This document shows positions 16,202 through 23,769 of a DNA stretch of 34,701 bases, piece after piece. Within the stretch, counting starts at the first letter, position 1. Each line of letters begins with the position of its first letter. The DNA is from RUG13615 sp040307715 (lineage in GTDB: Bacteria > Bacillota > Clostridia > Peptostreptococcales > Anaerovoracaceae). Position numbers and translations under genes: made by a program. The stretch lies in assembly GCA_040307715.1 (NCBI GenBank), contig JAWRJC010000151.1, forward strand, positions 1-34,701, read 5' to 3'. A model generated the notes under the pieces. The model ran no database searches. It was not told the DNA's origin and saw only the letters and a list, made by a program, of their open reading frames with translations.

Positions 16202-16230
16202 TATGCCGGCCTTGTTGCCGGCATATGTTT
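16202..16230 (+). terminator. Terminator-like hairpin after feoB
   Basis: TATGCCGGC (16202-16210) pairs with GCCGGCATA (16217-16225), loop CTTGTT, followed by TGTTTT. Confidence 0.65.
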
Positions 16231-16262
16231 TCCCGGAAACGGCCCGCGCCGGTTATGGAATG

Positions 16263-16271
16263 TGGTATAGT
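16263..16271 (+). promoter_or_regulatory. Extended -10 for the FeoB-associated small protein
   Basis: TGG-TATAGT at 16263-16271, 24 bp before the ATG, with no clear -35. No GTTAG-N6-CTAAC dyad is seen here. Confidence 0.45.
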
Positions 16272-16294
16272 AACAAAGAAAGGAGCCGGCTGAT

Positions 16295-16453
16295 ATGAAT
16301 ACAGCAACAGCCATAGCGGTCATCGTACTCGTCTCCATCGTTTTCTTCGCGGTGCGGTACATCGTGAAAGAAAAGAAAAAAGGCACGAAGTGCATCGGCT
16401 GTCCGTATGCGGGTTCCTGCCAGAAGTATAAGAACGGGGAAGACTGTCACTGA
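16295..16453 (+). CDS. FeoB-associated Cys-rich membrane protein
   Basis: This 52-residue protein (starting MNTATAIAVIVLVSIVFFAV) has one N-terminal membrane helix, then a lysine cluster and a cysteine-rich cytoplasmic tail: C33, C36, C42 and C51 in CIGCPYAGSC and GEDCH. This matches the FeoB-associated Cys-rich membrane protein family found after feoB in many Firmicutes, proposed to aid or modulate FeoB; the exact role is not established. AAAGGAG lies at 16279-16285. It is separated from feoB by a hairpin and an own -10, and its stop is 15 bp before the phosphatase start, so those two are probably co-transcribed. Confidence 0.85.
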   Translation: MNTATAIAVIVLVSIVFFAVRYIVKEKKKGTKCIGCPYAGSCQKYKNGEDCH

Positions 16454-16468
16454 GAAAAGAACAGGATC

Positions 16469-17170
16469 ATGGCGACCTATTGCATGAGTGATATACACGG
16501 GGAATACGAGGCGTATAAAGCGCTGCTCGAAAGGATCGGCTTTTCGGGCAGGGATACGCTTTATGTGCTCGGCGACGCGATCGACAGAGGCCCCCGTTCG
16601 ATGGATGTGCTCATGGACATGATGATGCGGCCGAATGTCATTCCTCTGATCGGCAACCATGAGTATATGGCGCTGTCGTGCCTGCGCTTTCTGGCATCCG
16701 AAATCACCGAGGAATCGCTCGATAGAGTCGATGATGATGCGATCCGCGGCCTTCTGGAATGGCAGACAGTCGGCGGCAGCGAAACGATCGAGTCGTTCGG
16801 CAGACTGTCCGCGGAAGACAAGGCGGATGTTCTGGAGTATCTGGAAGAGTTCTCCTTGTATGAAGAGGTCCGCTGCGGCGGCGAAGACTATGTGCTCGTA
16901 CACGCGGGACTTCTGAACTTCTCACCGGAGAGGCCGCTCAGCGATTACTCACTTCCGGAGATGGTTTTCCGCGTGCCTGACTACAGCAAGGTGTACTACC
17001 CGGACAAATATCTGGTGACCGGCCATCTGCCCACGGCAGCGATCAAGGATAATCCTGCGCCTGGCAGGGTCTACCGGGCAAACCGCCACATCGCGATCGA
17101 CTGCGGGTGCACGTTTGGCGGAAGCCTTGCGGCGATTTGTCTGGAGACCGGGGAAGAGTTTTACATCTAG
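16469..17170 (+). CDS. PP1-type metallophosphoesterase (Ser/Thr phosphatase or ApaH-like)
   Basis: This 233-residue enzyme has all motifs of the calcineurin-like phosphoesterase fold: D8-I-H10-G, G35-D36-xx-D39-R, G62-N63-H64-E65, H145-A-G and T-G-H186. Size and motif spacing fit bacterial PrpA/PrpB-type protein phosphatases and ApaH-like diadenosine tetraphosphatases; the sequence alone does not separate these. The ATG at 16469 lies 15 bp after the small FeoB-associated gene, following AACAGGATC, a modest ribosome site, so coupling is likely. An iron or manganese pair is the usual cofactor, which gives a loose link to iron supply, but no functional tie is shown. Confidence 0.8.
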   Translation: MATYCMSDIHGEYEAYKALLERIGFSGRDTLYVLGDAIDRGPRSMDVLMDMMMRPNVIPLIGNHEYMALSCLRFLASEITEESLDRVDDDAIRGLLEWQTVGGSETIESFGRLSAEDKADVLEYLEEFSLYEEVRCGGEDYVLVHAGLLNFSPERPLSDYSLPEMVFRVPDYSKVYYPDKYLVTGHLPTAAIKDNPAPGRVYRANRHIAIDCGCTFGGSLAAICLETGEEFYI

Positions 17171-17293
17171 ACTGGATCGGGAAGAATGCTTCCCGAAGAG
17201 ACTTTTTTAGAATCAGGGCAAAGAATCTGACAACCGTTGTTTTCCATAGTCTGCCTGTGTGTTACAATGTTAACAGAAAGGCGGTAACGTGGT

Positions 17294-17572
17294 ATGGCGG
17301 AGCAGCGATTCCTCCCCGGAGAGATCGTCCAGCACTTCAAACGCGAACTGTTGACCGAAGAAGAGCGGGAAACGAACCGGTACCTGTACCGGATCGTTGG
17401 CGTGGCGCTGCACAGCGAAACGCGCGAGCCGCTGATGATCTACCAGGCGCTTTATGACGACGGCGGGCTCTATGCCCGTCCGCTTGAGATGTTTTTGAGT
17501 GAGGTGGATCACGAAAAGTATCCGCAGGTCACCCAGCAATACCGCTTTATGCATTGTACCTTCGGCAGATAA
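17294..17572 (+). CDS. DUF1653-family protein
   Basis: This 92-residue protein matches the small DUF1653 family: VQHFKRELL, YRIVGVALHSETREPLMIY and QALYDDGGLYARPLEMFL are its diagnostic blocks. Function is not known; the domain is a compact beta fold often found alone. There is no signal peptide or membrane segment, so it should be cytoplasmic. A TGT-TACAAT extended -10 lies at 17261-17269, and AAAGGCGG lies before the ATG. The flavoenzyme gene starts 47 bp after the stop with its own ribosome site, so the two could share a transcript. Confidence 0.85.
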   Translation: MAEQRFLPGEIVQHFKRELLTEEERETNRYLYRIVGVALHSETREPLMIYQALYDDGGLYARPLEMFLSEVDHEKYPQVTQQYRFMHCTFGR

Positions 17573-17618
17573 TGACCCGCGCATGCCGGGATGTATGCAT
17601 GCAGAAAAGGAGAAAGCG

Positions 17619-19751
17619 ATGAGAAAAGAACTGGAATCTTTATTCACCCCGTGGAAGATCGGGAACTGTGAGATCAAAAACCGCATTGTTCTGACCTCGA
17701 TGGGCGGCACGGACCTGTTCGGCTGGATGGAGAAAAACCATTTTGACAAAGCCGGTGCGGAGTTCATCATGCGTGTCGCGGAGAACAACGCAGGGCTCGT
17801 CCTGCCGGGCTGCCAGCCGGTCTACAACCCGATGATGGGCCAGTGGCTGCATAAGAACAAGAAGATGTATAAAGACCTGGCCGCCTGGATGCCGGAGTTC
17901 CACAAGACGGGTGCCAAACTGTTCATCCAGCTCACCGCCGGGTTTGGACGTTCGTTCACCATCAGCGACCTGATGGAAGACCTGTACACCAAACCGGCGC
18001 TGCGCAAAGTGTCCAAGCCGTTCATGGACCTCGATAAGATCACCGCAACGGCAAGCCCTTCTCCGAACCGCTGGTCCGACAAGGTGCCGTCCCGTGCGAT
18101 GACGGTCGAGGAGATCCACGAGTTCGTCGAGGCGTTTGCGAAGACAGCGAAACTGCTGCAGGAAGCGGGCGTCGACGGGGTGGAAATCCATGCGGTGCAT
18201 GAAGGGTATCTGCTCGACCAGTTCACACTGCCGTATGTCAACAAGAGAAAGGACGAGTACGGCGATTCCTTCGAGAACCGTTACCGCTTCGCTGTCGAGA
18301 TCGTACAGGCGATCAAAGAAGCGTGCGGCGAGGACTTCCCGGTCTCGCTGCGCTACAGCGTTGTGAGCAAGACCAAGGGCATGCGCCACGGCGCCGTGCC
18401 CGGTGAAGAATTTGAAGAAGCCGGCCGCGATATGGCGGAGTCCGAACGCGCGGCGAAGTATCTGCAGGATGCGGGCTACGACATGCTCAACTGCGACAAC
18501 GGCACGTATGACGCCTGGTACTGGGCGCATCCGCCGATCTATATGCCGGAAAACTGCAACCTGGAAGACGTTGAACATATCAAAGAATTCGTCGATATTC
18601 CGGTCGTCTGCGCAGGCCGTATGGATCCGGCTGTCGCAGCGGCTTCCATCGAAGCCGGCAAACTGGACGGCGCGGGCTTTGCCCGCAACTTCCTGGCGGA
18701 CCAGGAATGGGTCACCAAGATGATGGACGGCCGTGAAGAGGATATCCGTCCGTGTATCCTGTGCCACAACGGCTGCTTCAACATGTGCCACTACAAGGGC
18801 GTGCCGAACGATCAGGAACTGTCCGACAGCATGGGCCTGGCGCGCTGCGCGGTCAATGCGGAGACGATGCAGTGGAACAAGCACTACATCAAGCCGGCCA
18901 AGACCCCGAAGAAAGTGTTCATCATCGGCGGCGGCATCGGCGGTATGGAGGCTGCCAGAGTCCTCAAACTCCGCGGCCATGAACCGGTGATCTACGAAAA
19001 GGGGTCGGAACTCGGCGGCACCTTCATCGCGGCGAGCGGCGAATCCTACAAGGGTAAACTCAGAGACCTGCTCGCCTGGTACAGACGCCAGATGGAGGAA
19101 CTCGGCGTTGAGGTCCATCTCAACACGGAAATCAAATCAGCGGCCGAATTCGCCGGCAAGGAACTGATCATTGCGACCGGCGCAACACCGCGTATTCTGC
19201 GCAAGGTGCCCGGATTCGACAAGACGGTCGAGGCCTGCGAATACCTGACCGGCACGGAAGTCGGCGAGACCGTGGCTGTCATCGGCGGCGGCCTGACCGG
19301 CTGCGAGATCGCGTACGAACTCGCGCTGCAGGGCAAGAAACCCATCATCATCGAGATGCTGGACGATCTGGTCAAGCAGAAGGGCGTCTGCCTGGCGAAC
19401 AGCTCGTATTTGAGAGAGTGGTTCGCATGGCAGAAGACACCGGTCTATCTGGAGACGACGCTCACAGAAGTGCAGGACGATGCGGTCATCTGCGTGCAGA
19501 AGGGGTCGTTCGACGCGGCGACCGAAGGCGGCGATGCGTACGGCAAGGCACCGGATGCCGAGAAGATCGATGAGCAGGACGGACAGATCACCTGGCGGAT
19601 CCCCGTCGACAACGTCATCAGCTCAGCCGGGTATCTGCCGGCACCGCTGACGGCGACCGGCAGGAATGTGCATCTGGTCGGCGACTGCAGCAAGGTCGGC
19701 AACCTGCGCTCCGTCATCTGGAAGGCGTTCGAGACGGCGATGAAGATCTGA
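17619..19751 (+). CDS. Fe-S/FMN/FAD oxidoreductase of the 2,4-dienoyl-CoA reductase/enoate reductase family
   Basis: This 710-residue enzyme joins an N-terminal old-yellow-enzyme FMN barrel (about 1-370; VEIHAVHEGYLLDQFTLPYV and DEYGDSFENRYRF) to a C-terminal FAD/NAD(P) module (VFIIGGGIGGMEAA at 433-446; VAVIGGGLTGCEIA at 553-566). Between them lie cysteines C379, C382, C386 and C410, which should hold a [4Fe-4S] cluster. The gap to the fourth cysteine is longer than the usual 11 residues, and an extra C390 is present. Relatives reduce activated C=C bonds of enoates, dienoyl-CoAs or bile-acid intermediates with NAD(P)H; the substrate is not readable. The ATG at 17619 follows AAAAGGAGAAAG. The gene ends in a strong terminator. 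Confidence 0.88.
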   Translation: MRKELESLFTPWKIGNCEIKNRIVLTSMGGTDLFGWMEKNHFDKAGAEFIMRVAENNAGLVLPGCQPVYNPMMGQWLHKNKKMYKDLAAWMPEFHKTGAKLFIQLTAGFGRSFTISDLMEDLYTKPALRKVSKPFMDLDKITATASPSPNRWSDKVPSRAMTVEEIHEFVEAFAKTAKLLQEAGVDGVEIHAVHEGYLLDQFTLPYVNKRKDEYGDSFENRYRFAVEIVQAIKEACGEDFPVSLRYSVVSKTKGMRHGAVPGEEFEEAGRDMAESERAAKYLQDAGYDMLNCDNGTYDAWYWAHPPIYMPENCNLEDVEHIKEFVDIPVVCAGRMDPAVAAASIEAGKLDGAGFARNFLADQEWVTKMMDGREEDIRPCILCHNGCFNMCHYKGVPNDQELSDSMGLARCAVNAETMQWNKHYIKPAKTPKKVFIIGGGIGGMEAARVLKLRGHEPVIYEKGSELGGTFIAASGESYKGKLRDLLAWYRRQMEELGVEVHLNTEIKSAAEFAGKELIIATGATPRILRKVPGFDKTVEACEYLTGTEVGETVAVIGGGLTGCEIAYELALQGKKPIIIEMLDDLVKQKGVCLANSSYLREWFAWQKTPVYLETTLTEVQDDAVICVQKGSFDAATEGGDAYGKAPDAEKIDEQDGQITWRIPVDNVISSAGYLPAPLTATGRNVHLVGDCSKVGNLRSVIWKAFETAMKI

Positions 19752-19775
19752 TCGCAAAAAGAAAAAACAACAGAA

Positions 19776-19808
19776 GGGCACCGGGCGCATTTTCCCGGTG
19801 CTCTTTTT
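19776..19808 (+). terminator. Rho-independent terminator after the flavoenzyme
   Basis: GCACCGGG (19778-19785) pairs with CCCGGTGC (19794-19801), extended by two outer pairs, followed by TCTTTTTCTTTT. The stem is nearly identical to the one at 22204-22240. Confidence 0.85.
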
Positions 19809-19841
19809 CTTTTGCCGGGCCGGACGGCAGGGATTCAGCTA

Positions 19842-19924
19842 TTGATTTATATGCACAAAACATATAATATATGTCTATGAGTTAGTTATCGCTAACTTAC
19901 GCCTATAGGTTAGTTGCGGCTAAC
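19842..19924 (+). promoter_or_regulatory. Methyltransferase-operon promoter with two metal-type dyads (D1 and D2)
   Basis: TTGATT (19842-19847) precedes TATAAT (19863-19868; 15-bp spacer) or TAATAT (19865-19870; 17-bp spacer). Dyad D1, GTTAG-TTATCG-CTAAC (19881-19896), and dyad D2, GTTAG-TTGCGG-CTAAC (19909-19924), follow at the expected start and early transcribed region. Both keep perfect half sites and the 6-bp spacer seen before feoA. Placement suggests repression or roadblock. Confidence 0.75.
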
Positions 19925-19952
19925 CTGTGTATGACCGGAAAGGAGCAGGAGC

Positions 19953-20579
19953 ATGGGTCTTTTGAAAAAATTCTTTTCACAGACGAAAAAACCGGAAGGT
20001 GTTCTGGGAAAGATGATGGTCGGCGGCATGAACGGCAGCGGCCACGCAAGACTGGCGGATTGGGGGCTGTCACATCTTCACATTTCTTCACCGTCTGATA
20101 TTGCCGAGCTGGGCTGCGGCGGCGGCAGGAACGCGGGAGAACTCATGAAGAGGTATCCGCGTGCCGGATTGACAGCATTGGATTATTCAGCGCTTTCGGT
20201 AAAGAAAACCCGTAAATATAACAAAAAAGCCATTCAGGCGGGCAGGTGCAACGTGGTGCAGGGGAACGTCGCTCTGCTTCCTTTTAAAGAAGAGACATTT
20301 GACCTTGCCACAGCCTTTGAGACGGTGTATTTCTGGCCCGTCTTGAAAGAGTGCTTCGGAGAAGTGTGCCGGATCCTGCGGCCGGGCGGTACGTTCCTGA
20401 TCTGCAATGAGTCGGACGGCGAAGACAAGACGAGCCTCAAGTTTGAGAAGATCATCGACGGTATGAGGTGCTATACCGCCGAACAGCTTGCGGATGCCCT
20501 GCGGGAAGCGGGGTTCACGCAAGTGAAGACATATCATCACCCGGACAAGCCGTGGGTCACGGTAGTAGCAAAAAAATGA
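19953..20579 (+). CDS. Class I SAM-dependent methyltransferase (first of three)
   Basis: This 208-residue protein has the SAM-binding motif I IAELGCGGGRNAG (50-62), an acidic LTALDYSALSV strand, an LPFKEETFDLATAFETVYFW block (motif II region) and a CRILRPGGTFLI post-motif. It is a small cytoplasmic methyltransferase of the UbiE/Methyltransf_11 type; the acceptor is unknown. AAAGGAGCAGGAGC lies before the ATG. Two metal-type dyads sit just upstream and its stop overlaps the next start (ATGA), so it leads an operon of three methyltransferases. Codon use is like its neighbours, with no sign of recent transfer. Confidence 0.85.
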   Translation: MGLLKKFFSQTKKPEGVLGKMMVGGMNGSGHARLADWGLSHLHISSPSDIAELGCGGGRNAGELMKRYPRAGLTALDYSALSVKKTRKYNKKAIQAGRCNVVQGNVALLPFKEETFDLATAFETVYFWPVLKECFGEVCRILRPGGTFLICNESDGEDKTSLKFEKIIDGMRCYTAEQLADALREAGFTQVKTYHHPDKPWVTVVAKK

Positions 20580-21430
20580 AATATCATATCGAGAAAAACA
20601 CTGTACAGGAAACACTGGTCATTCCGCTCTTCGGCAGGCTTGTGTGCTCGGAGCGGTTCCCGGAGCTTTTCAGCGATCCGGAAGCGAGGCGGATCTGCGA
20701 TTCTCTGGACTATGACTTCGCGGAGAAACGCAAAGCCATGGAATCGCCGGCAGGCCTTTTCGGCGCGCTCGAGGTCGCGCAGCGGCAGTACGATCTGCGC
20801 TGTGAGGCCGAGGCATATCTGAAGGACCATCCACGGGCAGCCGTTGTGAATCTGGGCTGCGGACTGGATGATACGTTCAGCAAATGCGACAATGGTCTTT
20901 GCGCCGGTTACAACATCGATCTGCCGGACGTGATCGGTGTTCGCAATGAATTGCTGCCGGCAGGAGACAGGGAGACGAACATCGCCTGTGACCTGAATGA
21001 CTATACATGGATGGACCGGATCGATGCAGCGGGGGGCGCGGTATTCCTTGCTGCGGGTGTCTTTTACTATTTCAGAACGGAAGATGTAAAGAAACTGTTC
21101 GCCGCGATGGCGGAGCGGTTTCCCGGAGCCGTGCTGGCTTTTGATGCGTGCAACGAGCGCGGGGCGAAACTGATGAGGAAGACCTGGCTCAAGGAAGCGG
21201 GAATCACCGATGTGGGCGCATTTTTCTCTCTGGAGGATGAAAAGGAACTCGCCGGCTGGAGCAGCTGTTTCGCTTCGGTCACGGCAAAGAGTTATATGCG
21301 CGGGTACCGGGATATTTACAGGAACGTCGGGCTTTTGCACAAGCTGATGATCCGCTTTTGCGATTCTCTGGTGAAGATGAAAATTGTGAAGATCGAATAC
21401 AAGGAGGGACAAGATGAAACCGGATTATAA
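20576..21430 (+). CDS. Leucine carboxyl methyltransferase/TcmP-type O-methyltransferase (second of three)
   Basis: This 284-residue protein fits the LCM family (PPM1/TcmP): TLVIPLFGRLVCSERFPELFSDPEA near the N-terminus is the characteristic entry segment, AAVVNLGCGLDD (88-99) is motif I, and NIDLPDVIGVRNELLP plus AAGVFYYFRTEDVKKLF follow. Relatives O-methylate carboxylates of small molecules or polyketide acids. The start lies within the previous stop (ATGA) with no separate ribosome site, so translation is coupled. The next gene begins 17 bp before its stop. The acceptor here is unknown. Confidence 0.8.
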   Translation: MKYHIEKNTVQETLVIPLFGRLVCSERFPELFSDPEARRICDSLDYDFAEKRKAMESPAGLFGALEVAQRQYDLRCEAEAYLKDHPRAAVVNLGCGLDDTFSKCDNGLCAGYNIDLPDVIGVRNELLPAGDRETNIACDLNDYTWMDRIDAAGGAVFLAAGVFYYFRTEDVKKLFAAMAERFPGAVLAFDACNERGAKLMRKTWLKEAGITDVGAFFSLEDEKELAGWSSCFASVTAKSYMRGYRDIYRNVGLLHKLMIRFCDSLVKMKIVKIEYKEGQDETGL

Positions 21431-22205
21431 GAATTGGGTGCCAAAGGGCATGGTTCGGGGAACGCTGGCAGGTGCTGCGGGGTGTCTGGCACTGGCTGCA
21501 GTCTGCGGAACCGGCGGATTCATACATAACCAAATACTGCACCATGCGGTCACCGGTGGCCTTCTGACTGCTGGAGTGGGAGCGGGCGTTGCGGCGCTGT
21601 GGCTCGAAAAACTCCATCGGGCATTCGACTACAATGGCACGAGGCAGTTGTCCAGGCAGATCATCGATGGCATCTCGAGCCGGGTTGTGATCCCGGACGG
21701 TGGGCTGGGTCTGGACGTGGGCTGCGGCTCGGGGGCGCTGACCATCGCCTGCGCGAAGAAAAACCCCGGCGCGGAGATGATCGGCATCGACCGCTGGGGA
21801 AAGGAATACGCCTCTTTCAACAAGCCGCTCTGCGAGAACAATGCCAGAGCCGAGGGGGTAACGAATGTGTCTTTCCGGCAGGGGAACGCCCTCAAACTCG
21901 ATTTCCCGGACGAGACTTTCGATCTGGTGACCAGCAATTACGTGTATCACAATATCCCGTCCAAAGACCGGCAGGCGATCCTGCTGGAAACCCTCAGGAC
22001 CCTCAAGAAAGGCGGTGTGTTCGCGATCCACGATATCTTTTCCAGGTCCAAATACGGCGACATGCAGACTTTTCTCCAACTGCTGAAAAATGCCGGTTAC
22101 GAAGAAGCCGAACTGATCGACACGAGCAGCGGACTCTTCATGACAAAGAAAGAAGGCACGTTGCTGGGCCTCGCCGGCTCCGCGCTGCTGATCGGCAAAA
22201 AATAA
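21414..22205 (+). CDS. Membrane-associated SAM-dependent methyltransferase (third of three)
   Basis: This 263-residue protein has two N-terminal hydrophobic segments (about 14-31 and 44-63) and then a class I methyltransferase domain: motif I GLDVGCGSGALTI (99-111), MIGIDRWGKEY, FDLVTSNYVYHN and LKKGGVFAIHD. It is therefore tethered to the membrane with its catalytic domain likely in the cytoplasm, suggesting a lipid-like or membrane-delivered acceptor. AAGGAGGGACAAG lies before the ATG, inside the previous gene, which it overlaps by 17 bp. It closes the operon at a strong bidirectional terminator. Confidence 0.82.
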   Translation: MKPDYKNWVPKGMVRGTLAGAAGCLALAAVCGTGGFIHNQILHHAVTGGLLTAGVGAGVAALWLEKLHRAFDYNGTRQLSRQIIDGISSRVVIPDGGLGLDVGCGSGALTIACAKKNPGAEMIGIDRWGKEYASFNKPLCENNARAEGVTNVSFRQGNALKLDFPDETFDLVTSNYVYHNIPSKDRQAILLETLRTLKKGGVFAIHDIFSRSKYGDMQTFLQLLKNAGYEEAELIDTSSGLFMTKKEGTLLGLAGSALLIGKK

Positions 22206-22240
22206 AAAAGCACCGGGATCACTTTTCCCGGTGCTTTTTT
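22204..22240. terminator. Bidirectional terminator between the methyltransferase operon and rarA
   Basis: A 14-bp perfect stem (22204-22217 with 22227-22240) has A6 on one side and T6 on the other, so it serves both convergent genes. The rarA stop codon lies in the loop. Confidence 0.88.
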
Positions 22241-23565
22241 TTCCATTTCTTGATCGCGGCGAGCCGTTCTGCGAACCTTGGCTCGAAGCCCTGGTCTGTC
22301 GGCTTGTAATACTCGCGGCCTTCGAGGGCATCAGGCAGGCACTGCAGTGTCGTGATCTTGTCCTCGTAGTCGTGCGCGTATTGATATCCTTTGCCGTAGT
22401 CGAGGTCTTTCATGAGCTTTGTCGGTGCATTGCGGATCTGGAGCGGAACAGGCTCGTCGAGCTGTTCGAGCGCGTCTTTGCGCGCGGTCAGATACGCAAC
22501 TTCCATTGCGTTGGACTTCGGGGCAAGTGCGTTGTAGACGACCGCCTCGGTCAGATGGACCGAGCACTCCGGCATACCGATGAGGTGGCATGCCTGAAAG
22601 GCAGCGACAGACAGTTCCAGCGCGCGCGGATCAGCCAGTCCGACATCTTCGGCTGCGAAGCGGGTGACGCGGCGTGCGATATACATCGGATCCTCACCGG
22701 CTTCGAGCATGCGGGCAAGCCAGTAGACGGCTGCATCCGGGTCGGAGTTGCGCATGGATTTGTGCAGGGCGGAGATCAGGTTGTAGTGCTCTTCGCCATC
22801 CTTATCATACAGGAGAGATTTTTTCGAAGTGACCTGCTCGAGGATCTCCCGGCTCACGCGGACGGTGGGGCCGGGCTTTAGCGCTTCCGGAACGTCGGCG
22901 ATGTCGCCGTTCAGGATGACCATTTCCAGTGTGGAGAGAGCGGTGCGTGCGTCGCCGTTCGAAAACTTCGCGATCATCATCAGCATCTCGTCGTCGATGT
23001 CGATGTTCTGGTCGCCGAATCCGCGCGGGTCATCGACAGCGCGCCGCAGGAGTGTGACGATCTCTTCCGGCTCCAGCGCCTTCAGAACGAAGACTTTGCA
23101 GCGCGACAGAAGAGCCCCGTTCACCTCGAACGACGGGTTTTCGGTAGTGGCGCCGATGAGGATGATACTGCCTTTCTCCACAAAGGGGAGGAAGGCATCC
23201 TGCTGCGCCTTGTTGAAGCGGTGGATCTCGTCGACAAAGACGATGGTCTTCTCGCCGAAGAGGCGGTTGTTGTCCGCTTCCTTCATGACCTCGCGGATCT
23301 CTTTGATCCCGCTGGTGACAGCGGAAAACTCAATGAACCGGGCTTTTGTCTGGGCGGCGATGACCATGGCGATCGTGGTCTTGCCGACGCCGGGAGGCCC
23401 CCAGAAGATCATCGAACTGACACCGTCGCTTTCGATGATGCGCCGCAGCACTTTGCCCTCGCCAAGAAGGTGGGTCTGTCCCACGATCTCGTCGATGGTG
23501 CGCGGGCGGAGTCTGGCCGCCAGCGGCTGCGGAATGGTTTGTTCGAAGAAAGTTGTCTGTTCCAT
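22219..23565 (-). CDS. rarA: RarA/MgsA-type AAA+ ATPase
   Basis: This 448-residue replication-associated recombination protein acts at stalled forks and gaps. Walker A GPPGVGKT (56-63), Walker B VFVDEIHRFNK (D112-E113) and sensor block LIGATTENPSFEVN are all present. The clamp-loader-like C-terminus contains GEDPMYIARRVTRFAAEDVGLADPRAL and YLTARKDALEQLDEP. PLAARLRPRTIDEIVGQ at 14-30 is the typical family opening, which supports the ATG at 23565. No ribosome site precedes it; instead TATAAT ends 6 bp before the ATG, pointing to a leaderless message. The in-frame codon at 23658 would place that promoter inside the gene and adds no family sequence. Confidence 0.92.
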   Translation of the reverse strand: MEQTTFFEQTIPQPLAARLRPRTIDEIVGQTHLLGEGKVLRRIIESDGVSSMIFWGPPGVGKTTIAMVIAAQTKARFIEFSAVTSGIKEIREVMKEADNNRLFGEKTIVFVDEIHRFNKAQQDAFLPFVEKGSIILIGATTENPSFEVNGALLSRCKVFVLKALEPEEIVTLLRRAVDDPRGFGDQNIDIDDEMLMMIAKFSNGDARTALSTLEMVILNGDIADVPEALKPGPTVRVSREILEQVTSKKSLLYDKDGEEHYNLISALHKSMRNSDPDAAVYWLARMLEAGEDPMYIARRVTRFAAEDVGLADPRALELSVAAFQACHLIGMPECSVHLTEAVVYNALAPKSNAMEVAYLTARKDALEQLDEPVPLQIRNAPTKLMKDLDYGKGYQYAHDYEDKITTLQCLPDALEGREYYKPTDQGFEPRFAERLAAIKKWKKKHREK

Positions 23566-23571
23566 AGCAGT

Positions 23572-23582
23572 ATTATATACCA
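23572..23582 (-). promoter_or_regulatory. rarA promoter abutting the start codon
   Basis: On the minus strand the order is TGG-TATATAAT-ACTGCT-ATG. Either TATAAT (23577-23572) or the extended TGG-TATATA (23582-23574) puts transcription start at or within about two bases of the ATG. Confidence 0.6.
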
Positions 23583-23702
23583 AAAGCGTACGCGTGGACA
23601 CCTGTTTGCGGGCACATCCGGTGCACGGAAAACAATGCGGGCGGTGCAGTTCGTGCACGCGGTCTTTTGCGGAAATCTGTACCCCGGGGGCGACGAATCC
23701 TA

Positions 23703-23731
23703 TTGAAAAACCGATGCGGATTTGTTACTTT
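23703..23731 (+). promoter_or_regulatory. Promoter of the orphan EIIB gene
   Basis: TTGAAA (23703-23708), 17-bp spacer, TACTTT (23726-23731) with a TG at 23723-23724 making an extended -10. Confidence 0.55.
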
Positions 23732-23769
23732 TGTTTTAGAAATTACAGGCATCCGAAAGGAGGAGTAGC

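Noticed and set aside
16250..16274. A GTTA/GTAAC pair before the FeoB-associated gene as a seventh dyad
   Set aside because: Half-site spacing does not match the 6-bp rule and the left half is not GTTAG.
23566..23658. A longer rarA with 31 extra N-terminal codons
   Set aside because: The extension covers a TATAAT-type promoter, has no ribosome site and no family similarity.
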